A DNA stretch of 30,261 nt, from the IMG/VR virus record IMGVR_UViG_3300043425_000336, positions 1 to 30,261 of that record. One strand, 5' to 3'. Below are positions 6,574 to 11,739 of this stretch, one piece after another. Made by a program: the position numbers and the translations under genes. Under the pieces are notes generated by a model. That model worked only from the letters and a program-made list of their open reading frames with translations, did not search any database and was not told where the DNA came from. The first letter of the stretch is position 1. Each line of letters starts with the position of its first letter. The stretch is from a virus.

Positions 6574-6682
6574 TTTTGTGTGACTATTCTGTTATGTACT
6601 ACATTATTACTCTGTAAAAATAGTGTTTTTTTTCTTGAAATAAATAATGTTTATGAATGTTGTGTTTTTAGTTTTGGGGTGA

Positions 6683-6734
6683 CCGACACGAATATGTTAC
6701 AAAAATAGGGGAAAATGAAACATATTCGTATCGG
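6683..6734. repeat. 16-bp inverted repeat with CGAATATGTT core
   Basis: CCGACACGAATATGTT (6683-6698) and its near-exact inverse AACATATTCGTATCGG (6719-6734) match at 15 of 16 positions around a 20-bp A-rich centre. The inner 10 bp match perfectly. A further AACATATTCG copy lies at about 6826-6835. This is the same element as the direct repeats at 6520 and 6560, so one protein probably binds all of them. Confidence 0.8.
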
Positions 6735-6757
6735 CCGGTGAGGTTTTACAACCTCTG

Positions 6758-6804
6758 TTATATGTATATATTATTTTATATAATAATATATATATAAATA
6801 TATA
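6758..6804. other. AT-only tract
   Basis: Forty-seven bases with only one G or C, mostly TATA alternations, lying between two CGAATATG copies. On the minus strand it contains TTGTAT followed by several TATAAT-like hexamers, so it may be a promoter. It would also melt easily, as an unwinding element does. The sequence alone does not decide between these. Confidence 0.5.
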
Positions 6805-6839
6805 CAAGTGTTAGTGGAGCAGTGAAACATATTCGATTG

Positions 6840-7946
6840 TTAGTCCCACATTCCGTACACGCCACCGTAAAACTTGTCGTTGGCAGACTGAGAATGAGCA
6901 CCACGAATCGCATAGGCAGACGCATAATCGTCCCACGCATAAGTGTTGCCATTGACATCTATGTAGCCCATATACATCAAATCCTCAACCGTACCGACAT
7001 AGTTGCCGTCAGCGTCAAAGTACTCGCCATAGTTGTTGACATCAAGACCGAACACCTCAGGAAACTCTGAGGATAGGTACTCGTCGCCGGCTAATTCCCA
7101 CGAACTAGGAATCTCGACATCACCGAAGGCAGACGCATAACGGACATACTGAGGAGTGACATTGCTAGGCTTACCAGCACCGATACCGTGACCGCCTGAG
7201 GTCATAGCACGATAGTTGCCATAGGCATACCACGCATTGTCTACGAACTTAGGGTCAGTCTCAGGCAGGTCCTCGAACCCGTCAAGACGACCGGCACGAA
7301 CAGTCAGCAACTTACGCTCCTGAACCTCGGTCATAAAGTCAGCCTTGACACCGGCCCGCTTGAGAGCAGACTTGAGGATAGACTCGGTTGACGCAAAGAC
7401 AAACGAGCCGTCCCGCAATTGTGCTATAAACAGCGGTGAGTGACTGATACGAGCAACCTTGAGAACACCTAGGTCATTCTCGTCAAGCCACGCAACAGCG
7501 GCATCACCGTCGAGCATAGAGAACTTGTCTGTATTTCGATCGAACTGCTGGAGAATGGCAGGAATAACCGAGGTGTCAACCTCAGGCAACTTACCGTCTA
7601 ACTCAGCACGAACTAGGTCGTGGTTGTAAATCACACCGTTGTGAACTAGAGAGATACTAGAGTCCGGCGACTGAACAGGGTGATTATTTGCCTGAACAGA
7701 TGTCTTGCCGTGAGTTGCGTAGCGTGTGTGTAAGATAACACTCTGAGCAGACTTAGGCATACCCTTGAGGTTCAACTTAGCACCGGCTACGGCATTCTTG
7801 TAGAACCCTGAGGCGTTGCGAGACTGATAGGCATAACCCGAGGCTTGATTGCCACGGATGTCCATCTCAGTAAGCAAAGCGTTGCTAAGTTTACGAGGGT
7901 TGACTTTGGATGTATTTGATAGAGAGAAACCACCGATTCCACACAT
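6840..7946 (-). CDS. Class II glutamine amidotransferase
   Basis: An N-terminal-nucleophile (Ntn) glutaminase domain that releases ammonia from glutamine. The chosen ATG makes Cys the second residue (MCGIGGF), which becomes the catalytic nucleophile after Met removal. Other family marks are RGNQASGYAY (31-40), HTRYATHG (73-80), NNHPV (87-91), VHNGVIYN (101-108) and EVDTSVI (122-128). No SIS or synthetase domain follows, so an acceptor enzyme must be separate. The C-terminal third is Tyr/Asp-rich with two DxxGN loops (YFDADGNYVG, YIDVNGNTYA). AGGTGG lies 5 nt upstream of the ATG, and a strong promoter precedes it. The amidoligase gene 1 kb away is a natural partner candidate. Confidence 0.88.
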   Translation of the reverse strand: MCGIGGFSLSNTSKVNPRKLSNALLTEMDIRGNQASGYAYQSRNASGFYKNAVAGAKLNLKGMPKSAQSVILHTRYATHGKTSVQANNHPVQSPDSSISLVHNGVIYNHDLVRAELDGKLPEVDTSVIPAILQQFDRNTDKFSMLDGDAAVAWLDENDLGVLKVARISHSPLFIAQLRDGSFVFASTESILKSALKRAGVKADFMTEVQERKLLTVRAGRLDGFEDLPETDPKFVDNAWYAYGNYRAMTSGGHGIGAGKPSNVTPQYVRYASAFGDVEIPSSWELAGDEYLSSEFPEVFGLDVNNYGEYFDADGNYVGTVEDLMYMGYIDVNGNTYAWDDYASAYAIRGAHSQSANDKFYGGVYGMWD

Positions 7947-7992
7947 AAATACCACCTGCTTTCTTGTTGTGTTGTGTTGCTATGTAATAAAA

Positions 7993-8021
7993 ATTGTATA
8001 GGGTTATGGACTGCTTGTCAA
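7993..8021 (-). promoter_or_regulatory. Strong housekeeping-type promoter
   Basis: On the minus strand a perfect TTGACA (8021-8016), a 17-bp spacer and TACAAT (7998-7993) match the sigma-70/sigma-A consensus closely. It lies about 45 bp upstream of the amidotransferase start. It is the best promoter in the window and probably drives early leftward transcription. Confidence 0.85.
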
Positions 8022-8027
8022 GTCCAT
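8006..8027. promoter_or_regulatory. Inverted repeat over the -35 box, likely operator
   Basis: ATGGACT (minus strand, 8027-8021) and AGTCCAT (8012-8006) form a perfect 7-bp inverted repeat around TGACAAGC, so the dyad overlaps the TTGACA of the promoter. A repressor bound here would block RNA polymerase. No repressor gene is identified in the window. Confidence 0.55.
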
Positions 8028-8034
8028 TCGTGAA

Positions 8035-8136
8035 TTAGTTTTCACAATCGTGCCCGAATGACCATTCGTTTAGGTCAGCGTCGTTCAAGAGGTCGAACTC
8101 TCGTTGACATTCGATACAGGTTTGGATAAATGACAT
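8035..8136 (-). CDS. Small Cys-containing protein (33 aa)
   Basis: Reads MSFIQTCIECQREFDLLNDA and ends SFGHDCEN. The CIEC knuckle and the terminal GHDC look like a minimal zinc-binding unit, a pattern I associate with small actinophage proteins (CxxC...W.fGHDC). An adjacent in-frame ATG at 8139 could be used instead. The Shine-Dalgarno is weak (GAG 8 nt upstream). A TTGACA-bearing promoter at 8230 points at it. It is probably the first gene of the leftward operon. Confidence 0.6.
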   Translation of the reverse strand: MSFIQTCIECQREFDLLNDADLNEWSFGHDCEN

Positions 8137-8202
8137 CATAATTGAATCTCGCTTTCGTGTTCTTGTGATTCTTTTTGGGTTTGTTTTGCCCTTGTTCATA
8201 AA

Positions 8203-8230
8203 GTATTACATCTCAATGTCATCTTGTCAA
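8203..8230 (-). promoter_or_regulatory. Second leftward promoter
   Basis: On the minus strand TTGACA (8230-8225), a 16-bp spacer and TAATAC (8208-8203). It shares the ten bases ACTTGACAAG with the promoter at 8021, which suggests common control. It would transcribe the 33-aa gene at 8136 and perhaps onward. Confidence 0.6.
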
Positions 8231-8251
8231 GTCTATTTGGGAAATTAGTCA

Positions 8252-8277
8252 TACAAAGTTTCGATCGTTTCTTTGTA
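8252..8277. promoter_or_regulatory. 26-bp dyad with central CGATCG
   Basis: TACAAAG (8252-8258) and CTTTGTA (8271-8277) are perfect inverse arms, and the palindrome CGATCG (8262-8267) sits exactly at their centre. Only the TTT spacers break the symmetry. It lies just upstream (relative to leftward transcription) of the second leftward promoter and near a rightward TACAAT (8285-8290). A dimeric regulator site between divergent units is likely. Confidence 0.6.
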
Positions 8278-8298
8278 GGTTTCATACAATATGCCCCG

Positions 8299-8407
8299 CA
8301 AAAATCTGCCCCGTTTTCTCATAGCACATATCTCAACAGAAAACAATCTCATTCGGGATAAGTTTGATAACATTTTGGTAACAAAAATCTGCCCCGAAAT
8401 CTGCCCC
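8299..8407. repeat. CAAAAATCTGCCCCG repeats
   Basis: CAAAAATCTGCCCCG occurs exactly at 8299-8313 and 8382-8396, and a shorter copy AAATCTGCCCC follows at 8397-8407. All three are in the same orientation. They are absent from coding sequence that I read and may be iterons or regulator sites at the left edge of the noncoding region. Confidence 0.7.
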
Positions 8408-8482
8408 CGTCCCAATCTCACGGCATTCTCAAAGGGTGCGACACGCCCGGGAAGGGGCGGGGCCCCCAGCAGTCTTTATACG

Positions 8483-8724
8483 AATGCCTTTTAGGGGGAC
8501 AAGCCCCCATAAAAGGGCATTGTAAAAGCCTGCGACAAAGCCACTCGCATCCGCTCGGACTTTGCTACGCACAGGCTTCGCCCGGCTGATTCATTCAGGC
8601 TTGCGCCCTGAACCTTTTAGGCTCCGGCAAAGCCGTCGCCGGGTGAAAGTCAAAATCAAAAGCGATAATGCGTGGCTAGTCGCCACGCTCATTCTTTGGC
8701 TGAAACTGGGGATAAATTCCCCAG
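8483..8724. ncRNA. Chain of stable hairpins, candidate structured RNA or origin
   Basis: Five structures follow each other almost without gaps. Hairpin 1 (8483-8521) pairs AATGCC, TTTTA and GGGGG with their inverses. Hairpin 2 (8526-8578) pairs AAGCCTG with CAGGCTT plus CAAAG with CTTTG. Element 3 (8577-8647) has a 10-bp outer stem (TTCGCCCGGC/GCCGGGTGAA, one G-U) enclosing TTCAGG/CCTGAA and GGCT/AGCC hairpins, a three-way junction. Hairpin 4 (8670-8688) is GCGTGGC/GCCACGC. Hairpin 5 (8706-8724) is CTGGGGA/TCCCCAG. Transcription is not demonstrated; a TACAAT at 8285 could drive it rightward. It could equally act as DNA. Confidence 0.4.
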
Positions 8725-8842
8725 CCCCCAAATCAGAGGCACAAAGCGAATTAGTTATCTAACCGTTATAAATCCAAAGACTCCGCTGATTAGGGAATCA
8801 GGGCCCCGATTTTTGCGACACGCCCGACAGCGTGGGTCAAAC

Positions 8843-8863
8843 TGTGGAAAACCCTGTGGATAG
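8843..8863. promoter_or_regulatory. Two DnaA-box-like sites
   Basis: TGTGGAAAA (8843-8851) and TGTGGATAG (8855-8863) each match the inverse DnaA box TGTGGATAA at 8 of 9 positions and lie 12 bp apart. Paired boxes next to repeats are common at bacterial and some phage or plasmid origins. They would imply use of host DnaA. Confidence 0.45.
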
Positions 8864-8885
8864 TTGTTCACCTATTGTTCACCTA
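8864..8885 (+). repeat. Perfect tandem repeat of TTGTTCACCTA
   Basis: TTGTTCACCTA is repeated head to tail at 8864-8874 and 8875-8885, directly after the DnaA-like boxes. The second copy runs into ACCTAAATAGGT, a small inverted repeat. The 11-bp period equals one helical turn, which suits tandem protein binding. Confidence 0.75.
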
Positions 8886-8918
8886 AATAGGTATTCGACA
8901 CGCCATTTTTTTAGTACG

Positions 8919-8935
8919 CTTGACCGTAGGTCAAG
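8919..8935. repeat. Hairpin CTTGACC-GTA-GGTCAAG
   Basis: Perfect 7-bp arms with a three-base GTA loop, about 35 bp upstream of the amidoligase start. Other hairpins with TAC or GTA loops occur at 10063 and 10106, so this looks like a shared small element rather than a chance palindrome. Confidence 0.6.
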
Positions 8936-8970
8936 CAACCGCAAGACCCCAAAAATAGGAGAAACAAAAA

Positions 8971-9822
8971 ATGGCACTTACAGCCGAAACCAAAATTTAC
9001 GAGTTCGCCCAGCAAATCGCCGAGCGTGAAACGAACAACCCACGCCCTTGTCGTAGATTCGGTGTCGAAATCGAAACGCCAGAAGCCGGCAGAATTTCTG
9101 CCAACGGATTCAGCAAAACCCACGACCCAAGCGTTAGTGACCCCGAGTGTGAGTGTGAGTGTGATGAGTGCTATCACTCCTGCGACTGTGGAAACTGCTC
9201 CATTACCAACGGCTACGAAGAAAACGACCATTGCGGAGAATGTACCGCCAACGAGTTAGCGCTTGACTATTCCAAAGGCAACAGGTCAGACGCTTACGGC
9301 GTAATCAAAGACACCTGCCAAGAATTGTTAGCAGTCGACAGCCAGCACCAAGACGAATACCGAGGACACCCATACGGAGGACACATTCACATTGAGGCGA
9401 GGGACTTGACTCCGCTCCAGTTGGCGTTGCTTATGAGATTCTACCGCCACGCCCAGCGACTATTTCCAACACACGAATTTTTCGGCAGAGAAACCAACGA
9501 CTACTGTTCGGACCTTTCAGACGATGAAATTGAGCAAACCGCAGGCGGTTGGCAAATCGACAGAATGGTTGCCGTAAACACGCAAAATGTTCTAAACTTT
9601 CGTGAGCGTTGCGAAAACTACCCCGACCGCTACAACAAAAACACCGAAGCAAAATCAACGGTCGAATTCCGCCAGTTCGCCAGCACAAATGACTACCGCC
9701 TAACGCTCGCCCGTGTTGCGTTCTGTGTTGCCCTAGTCGATTACACCGCCCAAGGGTTGCCACCGTATTGGCTACTACGAACCCAGTCGTGGCAAGACTT
9801 CGCTAAAGAGATAAGAATGTAG
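8971..9822 (+). CDS. Amidoligase-like protein (COOH-NH2 ligase family)
   Basis: Resembles the putative amidoligases with a glutamine-synthetase-like fold, which form amide bonds with ATP. Visible family motifs are FGVEIET (30-36), GGHIHIE (136-142) and TVEFRQF (230-236), in the expected order. Between the first two lies an unusual Cys-rich insert, with nine Cys between 60 and 91 (CECECDECYHSCDCGNC and HCGEC), probably zinc-binding. AGGAGA lies 8 nt before the ATG. The gene stands alone between two hairpin-rich noncoding stretches and has its own terminator, like a moron. The class II amidotransferase across the divergent region could feed it ammonia. Substrate unknown. Confidence 0.7.
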   Translation: MALTAETKIYEFAQQIAERETNNPRPCRRFGVEIETPEAGRISANGFSKTHDPSVSDPECECECDECYHSCDCGNCSITNGYEENDHCGECTANELALDYSKGNRSDAYGVIKDTCQELLAVDSQHQDEYRGHPYGGHIHIEARDLTPLQLALLMRFYRHAQRLFPTHEFFGRETNDYCSDLSDDEIEQTAGGWQIDRMVAVNTQNVLNFRERCENYPDRYNKNTEAKSTVEFRQFASTNDYRLTLARVAFCVALVDYTAQGLPPYWLLRTQSWQDFAKEIRM

Positions 9823-9833
9823 CCAGCCCCCAC

Positions 9834-9867
9834 AAAGTAGCCCCCGAGAAATCGGGGGTTTACTTTT
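9834..9867 (+). terminator. Rho-independent terminator after amidoligase
   Basis: CCCCCGA-GAAA-TCGGGGG is a perfect 7-bp GC-rich stem with a GAAA tetraloop, flanked by AAAGTA and TACTTT that extend the stem, and ends in TTTACTTTTG. It begins 12 nt after the stop codon, so it probably ends the amidoligase transcript. Confidence 0.85.
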
Positions 9868-10279
9868 GTTCCGCTTGGCTCGCCCGTTGCCTTTGCCCTT
9901 TGTCCAGGCTAAATCCAGATCTGCTGCCGACAAAACCGGTCGGCTGCAGGTCTTGATTTTGCTTCGCAACGCTTGGACAATGGCTCAAGCTTAGACTTCG
10001 CTACGCTCGCCCAAGCAATCGCCACCGGTCAAAGCAACGACACGCCGAGCCAGCGCCCGCCCAAATTCCTACGGAATTTCCCCGGGACCCCACCCAAAAA
10101 GCGGCACGGCTACGCCGTCGCCCGATAGTGTCCAGCAGGGTCAATGGTACTTTTAGAGCGACCCCAAAAGAAATCATTTTATTCCGAAAATCCTCTATAA
10201 GGTATGGCGCTCACCACCGCATCCACTTTTTCTAACTTTTGTAACTTTTTGGTCACTTTCATGTGATAGGCTTTTCCCC
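9868..10279. other. Noncoding hairpin-rich stretch
   Basis: About 410 bp without a convincing gene. It contains a long imperfect hairpin (9917-9953), a GCTTG/CAAGC pair near 9969-9990, the fourth CGACACGCC copy (10038-10046), AAATTCC-TAC-GGAATTT (10063-10079), and ACGGC-TAC-GCCGT (10106-10118). Near its end, TATAAG (10196-10201) and TTGTAA...TGTGAT (about 10240-10268) are possible promoter pieces for the rightward late genes. Its texture matches the stretch left of the amidoligase. Confidence 0.55.
9917..9953. repeat. 15-bp imperfect hairpin
   Basis: AGATCTGCTGCCGAC (9917-9931) pairs with GTCGGCTGCAGGTCT (9939-9953) with one mismatch and one G-U, around a 7-base loop. The bases after it (TGATTTTG) are only weakly T-rich, so a terminator is possible but not convincing. 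Confidence 0.6.
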
Positions 10280-10516
10280 ATGGAAGCAAAAATTCTAGTA
10301 AACGTGGACGGGTTCGGAACCTCCGTCATAAACCTCGACTTAGTGGACCCGGCTGCGCCTTATGACCACACCGAGGTCTGGTGTGCCAGATTCACAGAGG
10401 AAGCCCGGCCAGAGGAAGTCATCTCCGAAGTCTACTTTGAGATGACCGCATTCGAGTACGAACTCTGGGACTTGGTCAACGCAGCGTTGGAGGCATACCA
10501 TGCCGAAGTTGAGTGA
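10280..10516 (+). CDS. Hypothetical acidic protein (78 aa)
   Basis: First gene of the rightward block. It begins MEAKILVNVDGFGTSVINLD and ends VNAALEAYHAEVE. It is acidic, with a beta start and a helical end. There is no clear Shine-Dalgarno, the ATG following CTTTTCCCC. A TAGGCT (10268-10273) 6-7 nt upstream could place transcription start at the ATG, so it may be leaderless. Its end overlaps the next gene by 17 nt, and the Shine-Dalgarno of that gene lies within it. Confidence 0.65.
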   Translation: MEAKILVNVDGFGTSVINLDLVDPAAPYDHTEVWCARFTEEARPEEVISEVYFEMTAFEYELWDLVNAALEAYHAEVE

Positions 10517-10661
10517 CTTTAACACCGAAGGTTGGACCCAGGCTCAGAAGATGCTTCTAGTGATGAACCTGACAAAAAAATCTGGTGAATTGTTTCACCC
10601 ACGCAAGAGGACCCCGAAAAAAAATTTTGTGGGTTCTAAAAACTTTTTGGAGAATAAATGA
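10500..10661 (+). CDS. Small basic protein (53 aa)
   Basis: Reads MPKLSDFNTEGWTQAQKMLL and then a strongly basic tail with HPRKRTPKKN and ending FLENK. GGAGG lies 6 nt before the ATG. It overlaps the preceding gene and shares ATGA with the next, so it is almost certainly translated. The basic C-terminus suggests nucleic-acid contact. No family recognised. Confidence 0.7.
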   Translation: MPKLSDFNTEGWTQAQKMLLVMNLTKKSGELFHPRKRTPKKNFVGSKNFLENK

Positions 10662-10825
10662 GCCGTGGACTAACAGACCCGTTTGAGCCGGAAGAGGAAG
10701 GCCTGCCGGCTTCTAACGAGGACATCATGGGCGTTGTGCTTTCAATCTTCATGATGCTTGAGAACTTACACCAGCGCCTAGACGCTGCAGGCTTTCCGCT
10801 AGTGGAGGCACCAGATGAGCAGTAA
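10658..10825 (+). CDS. Small acidic hypothetical protein (55 aa)
   Basis: Reads MSRGLTDPFEPEEEGLPASN and continues EDIMGVVLSIFMMLENLHQR, a probable amphipathic helix, ending APDEQ. The ATG has GGAG 5 nt upstream and overlaps the previous stop as ATGA. It overlaps the next gene by 11 nt. Its place just before the terminase genes fits a packaging or head accessory role, but nothing proves it. Confidence 0.7.
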   Translation: MSRGLTDPFEPEEEGLPASNEDIMGVVLSIFMMLENLHQRLDAAGFPLVEAPDEQ

Positions 10826-11321
10826 AGAAGTTTCACTACTTGACGAGACGCTAATTAAACTTGCGGCTTCTGGCAAGTCAGGTGACGAGATGGAAGCCAT
10901 GACAGGTGTACCCGCACCTCAAGCAATCGCACACGTCAAAGGGCTGATGTCTAAGCGTGATGTTTGGACTGAGCATGAACGCCAACAGTTGCTACTGCAC
11001 GAATTGAACGAGTTGAAAGATTCGCTAACCCAGTCTGCGGTTGACTTTAAAGATTTAGACTCGGGTCGTCTGTTGTTGAAGACTCTGGAGTTGATTGGTA
11101 AGCGTTTGGATTCTCAGCAGGTTCGTTTGGATGAGGATGTGTTGCGGTTGTCTGAGTTTCAGCAGAGGGTTTTGTTTAGGGCTTTGGATGCTGCTTTGAA
11201 TTTTGCGAAGAAGGAGTTGGCGGAGAGGTATCCGCAGGTTTCGCTTGATGAACTTGATGCGATTGTGACTGAGGGTCTTGTATTGGCGAAGTACGAGTTG
11301 TTAGCGGATGGAGATAAGTAA
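10815..11321 (+). CDS. Putative terminase small subunit (168 aa)
   Basis: An N-terminal helix-turn-helix-like segment (LIKLAASGKSGDEMEAMTGV then PAPQAIAHVKGLMS) precedes a long coiled-coil-like helical body (RQQLLLHELNELKDSLTQSA) and a helical C-terminus. This layout and its place upstream of the large terminase fit a small terminase subunit, which recognises phage DNA and hands it to TerL. GGAGG lies 6 nt before the ATG. The family is very divergent, so another DNA-binding protein is possible. Confidence 0.55.
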   Translation: MSSKEVSLLDETLIKLAASGKSGDEMEAMTGVPAPQAIAHVKGLMSKRDVWTEHERQQLLLHELNELKDSLTQSAVDFKDLDSGRLLLKTLELIGKRLDSQQVRLDEDVLRLSEFQQRVLFRALDAALNFAKKELAERYPQVSLDELDAIVTEGLVLAKYELLADGDK

Positions 11322-11707
11322 TGGCACAGGTTAAGAGGAAGCCGGTTCCGGTTCCGACTAAGATTAAGGTTGGTGCTCAGGAGTGGACGGTAATTGAACG
11401 TGACCGGGCAGACGATGGCTATATTGCTGAGGACTCGTATGGTTACACGTTGCAGAAGACGAATGTCATTGTGTTAGACAAGCATTGTCCACCAAGTCGT
11501 AAACGCCAGACGTTGTTTCATGAGCTATTTCACGCTGTTAGGTTCTCTAATGGTTCTAGTGGTATCAAGCCGGACATGGAGCAGATTCTGCCTAATGAGG
11601 TTATTGCAACTTGGGAGCATTACTTTATTGCCATGTATGAGGATACTATGCTTTCGATTCTTCGGGAGAATCCGAAGGTGACGGAGTATTTGCTTTCTAA
11701 TGATTGA
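11321..11707 (+). CDS. HExxH zinc metallopeptidase-like protein
   Basis: A 128-aa protein with the zincin motif HELFHAV at 67-73, where the two His bind zinc and Glu is catalytic. A possible third ligand is a Glu further on, in PNEVIATWEHYF. Residues 16-52 are strand-rich, as in small phage zincins. It could be an IrrE/ImmA-like or WSS1/SprT-like enzyme; the substrate cannot be told. The ATG overlaps the previous stop as TAATG, with GGAG 7 nt upstream. Confidence 0.75.
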   Translation: MAQVKRKPVPVPTKIKVGAQEWTVIERDRADDGYIAEDSYGYTLQKTNVIVLDKHCPPSRKRQTLFHELFHAVRFSNGSSGIKPDMEQILPNEVIATWEHYFIAMYEDTMLSILRENPKVTEYLLSND

Positions 11708-11724
11708 TAATGTTATATGCGTGA

Positions 11725-11730
11725 TATACT
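11725..11730 (+). promoter_or_regulatory. Possible -10 box of the HNH gene
   Basis: TATACT lies 9 nt before the ATG of the HNH gene, with TTGATA 15 bp further upstream. There is no Shine-Dalgarno, so the transcript may start at or very near the start codon. The spacer is short for a standard promoter. Confidence 0.45.
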
Positions 11731-11739
11731 TAATCAATC

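Larger units (their letters stand above)
6497..6839. promoter_or_regulatory. Repeat-rich control region (or secondary origin)
   Basis: This 343-bp gap holds no convincing gene. It carries six copies of a GAATATGT or ACATATTC element in both orientations, a long inverted repeat, a small hairpin (GAGGTT-TTAC-AACCTC, 6740-6755), and an almost pure A/T tract at 6758-6804. It separates the glutamine amidotransferase gene from the rest of the leftward operon. The layout suits either a multi-site operator/promoter or an iteron-plus-unwinding-element origin. Confidence 0.7.
8439..8904 (+). repeat. CGACACGCC iterons (three here, one at 10038)
   Basis: The 9-mer CGACACGCC occurs at 8439-8447, 8816-8824, 8896-8904 and again at 10038-10046, always on the plus strand and only in the noncoding flanks of the amidoligase gene. 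The first two copies share the longer GCGACACGCCCG. Four same-strand copies of a 9-mer in 1.6 kb are unlikely by chance. Confidence 0.7.
8137..8970. other. Noncoding divergence region, candidate replication origin
   Basis: Over 830 bp with no convincing gene between the leftward and rightward arms. The ORFs here lack Shine-Dalgarno sequences, overlap each other and cross strong hairpins. In order it holds a leftward promoter, a 26-bp dyad, three AAATCTGCCCC repeats, copies of CGACACGCC, a chain of hairpins (8483-8724), two DnaA-box-like sites, a tandem 11-mer and a final hairpin. This mix resembles replication origins, but a structured RNA is also possible. Confidence 0.6.

Noticed and set aside
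8483-8724. tRNA gene among the hairpins
   Set aside because: No acceptor/T-arm pattern such as GTTCRANYC followed by a closing stem was found; the stems do not form a cloverleaf.
8291-8863. Plus-strand ORFs at 8291-8494, 8562-8762 and 8672-8863
   Set aside because: They overlap each other in different frames, cross strong hairpins and repeats, lack Shine-Dalgarno sequences, and give low-quality proteins rich in Pro, Arg and Ser.
9775-9969. Minus-strand ORF of 64 aa beyond the amidoligase
   Set aside because: It runs through the terminator and the 9917-9953 hairpin, into the end of the amidoligase gene, with no Shine-Dalgarno.
8437-10046. CRISPR array, because of recurring CGACACGCC
   Set aside because: Copies are only 9 bp, irregularly spaced (80 to over 1100 bp) and interrupted by a gene; there are no regular spacers or cas genes.
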